This document shows, one piece after another, positions 6,064 to 6,597 of a stretch of DNA of 6,597 nucleotides. The notes under the pieces are model-generated. The model saw nothing but the letters and a program-made list of their open reading frames with translations, was not told the DNA's origin and searched no databases. Source of the DNA: Chloroflexota bacterium (GTDB lineage Bacteria > Chloroflexota > Limnocylindria > Limnocylindrales > CSP1-4); the NCBI GenBank assembly GCA_013695255.1, contig JACDAV010000005.1:1-6597 (forward strand). The letters run 5' to 3'. Both the position numbers and the translations under genes were made by a program. The number at the start of each line of letters is the position of its first letter. The stretch's first letter is position 1.

Positions 6064-6597
6064 TCATTCCCCGACGGTGCCCGGCGTCTCGAGCGCCACC
6101 CGTCGCCCCCGCCCGACGCGGCCCTCCCGGTCGAACACGCCCAGGGCGAGCTGGACGAGCGGACCGATGCCCAGCGCGAACACGACGGTGCCAAGCCCGA
6201 TCGTGCCGCCCAGGAGGTAGCCGCCCAGCAGGACGGACAGCTCGACCAGCGTGCGTGCGCGCCGGATGGACCAGCCGAACCGGCGGTGGATCCCCGTCAT
6301 CAGCCCGTCGCGGGGCCCCGCACCGAGGTCCGCCGCGAGATACAGCCCGGAGCCGACCGCGATCGTGGCCACGCCGAGCAGCATCACCGCGACCTGGCCC
6401 GCCGTTCCGCTGACCGGCGGCAGCAGGGCGAGGCCGACATTCGTCGAGCTGCCGATCAGCACGACGTTGAGCAGCGTCCCGACCCCCGGCCGCTCGCCCA
6501 GCGGCCACCACATCGCCAGGATCGGGATCCCGAGCAGGATGCTGACCGTCCCAAGGGGGATGCCGGTGAGCCGCCCGATCCCCTGGTGAAGCGCCTC
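6064..6597 (-). CDS. YczE/YitT-like integral membrane protein (5' end missing)
   Basis: The frame is open to the right edge, so the start is outside; the ATG at 6513 is internal. The 177 visible residues hold about four to five membrane helices. The sequence EALHQGIGRLTGIPLGTVSILLG followed by RPGVGTLLNVVLIG is typical of YczE-like proteins, and a second ADLGAGPRDGLMTGI plus GTIGLGTVVFALGIG repeats the same pattern, showing an internal duplication of helix pairs. The C-terminal tail is short and basic (about 25 residues). Molecular function is unknown for the family; B. subtilis YczE has been linked to surfactin production. It converges on the preceding gene and probably belongs to another transcription unit. 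Confidence 0.85.
   Translation of the reverse strand, partial: EALHQGIGRLTGIPLGTVSILLGIPILAMWWPLGERPGVGTLLNVVLIGSSTNVGLALLPPVSGTAGQVAVMLLGVATIAVGSGLYLAADLGAGPRDGLMTGIHRRFGWSIRRARTLVELSVLLGGYLLGGTIGLGTVVFALGIGPLVQLALGVFDREGRVGRGRRVALETPGTVGE

Overview
This is a GC-rich bacterial stretch, mostly about 70% GC or more, with short convergent and divergent spacers and two promoters that look leaderless. It reads as ordinary chromosome. A heme A synthase fused to heme O synthase in one polypeptide, a Thermus-type orotate phosphoribosyltransferase, and thioredoxin-like lipoproteins with an N-terminal Ig-like domain together suggest a high-GC Chloroflexota (Limnocylindria-like). That placement is inferred from gene content and was not tested by phylogeny. 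No tRNA, rRNA, CRISPR array, transposase or phage gene was found.

Layout from left to right: (1) the 3' part of a cell-surface protein with a Pro/Thr-rich stalk and a C-terminal membrane anchor, ending at a strong hairpin; it is visibly lower in GC than the rest. (2) A 461-bp spacer (720-1180) with two adjacent inverted repeats and a doubtful small reading frame. (3) A two-gene operon of pyrE and a small lipoprotein, overlapping by ATGA. (4) A 279-bp convergent spacer (2206-2484) rich in repeats: three related GACC/GGCGGTC palindromes and two copies of a GC-rich hairpin. (5) On the minus strand, a thioredoxin-like lipoprotein. (6) Divergent from it, the ctaA-ctaB fusion, followed 22 bp later by a secreted, C-terminally anchored protein. 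(7) On the minus strand, a YczE-like membrane protein that runs off the right edge.

The clearest functional unit is 2485-6019. The fusion would carry out both steps from heme B to heme A for an aa3/caa3-type cytochrome oxidase. The divergent lipoprotein has a redox-type Cys pair and sits where oxidase copper or thiol assembly factors are often found. The two share a 138-bp promoter region containing an inverted repeat. pyrE belongs to pyrimidine synthesis and has no evident link to the oxidase genes.

Nothing here is clearly a new system. The most worthwhile leads are the palindrome family in the convergent spacer, the surface Cys loop missing from the second half of the heme A synthase domain, and the unassigned lipoprotein and membrane-anchored neighbours.
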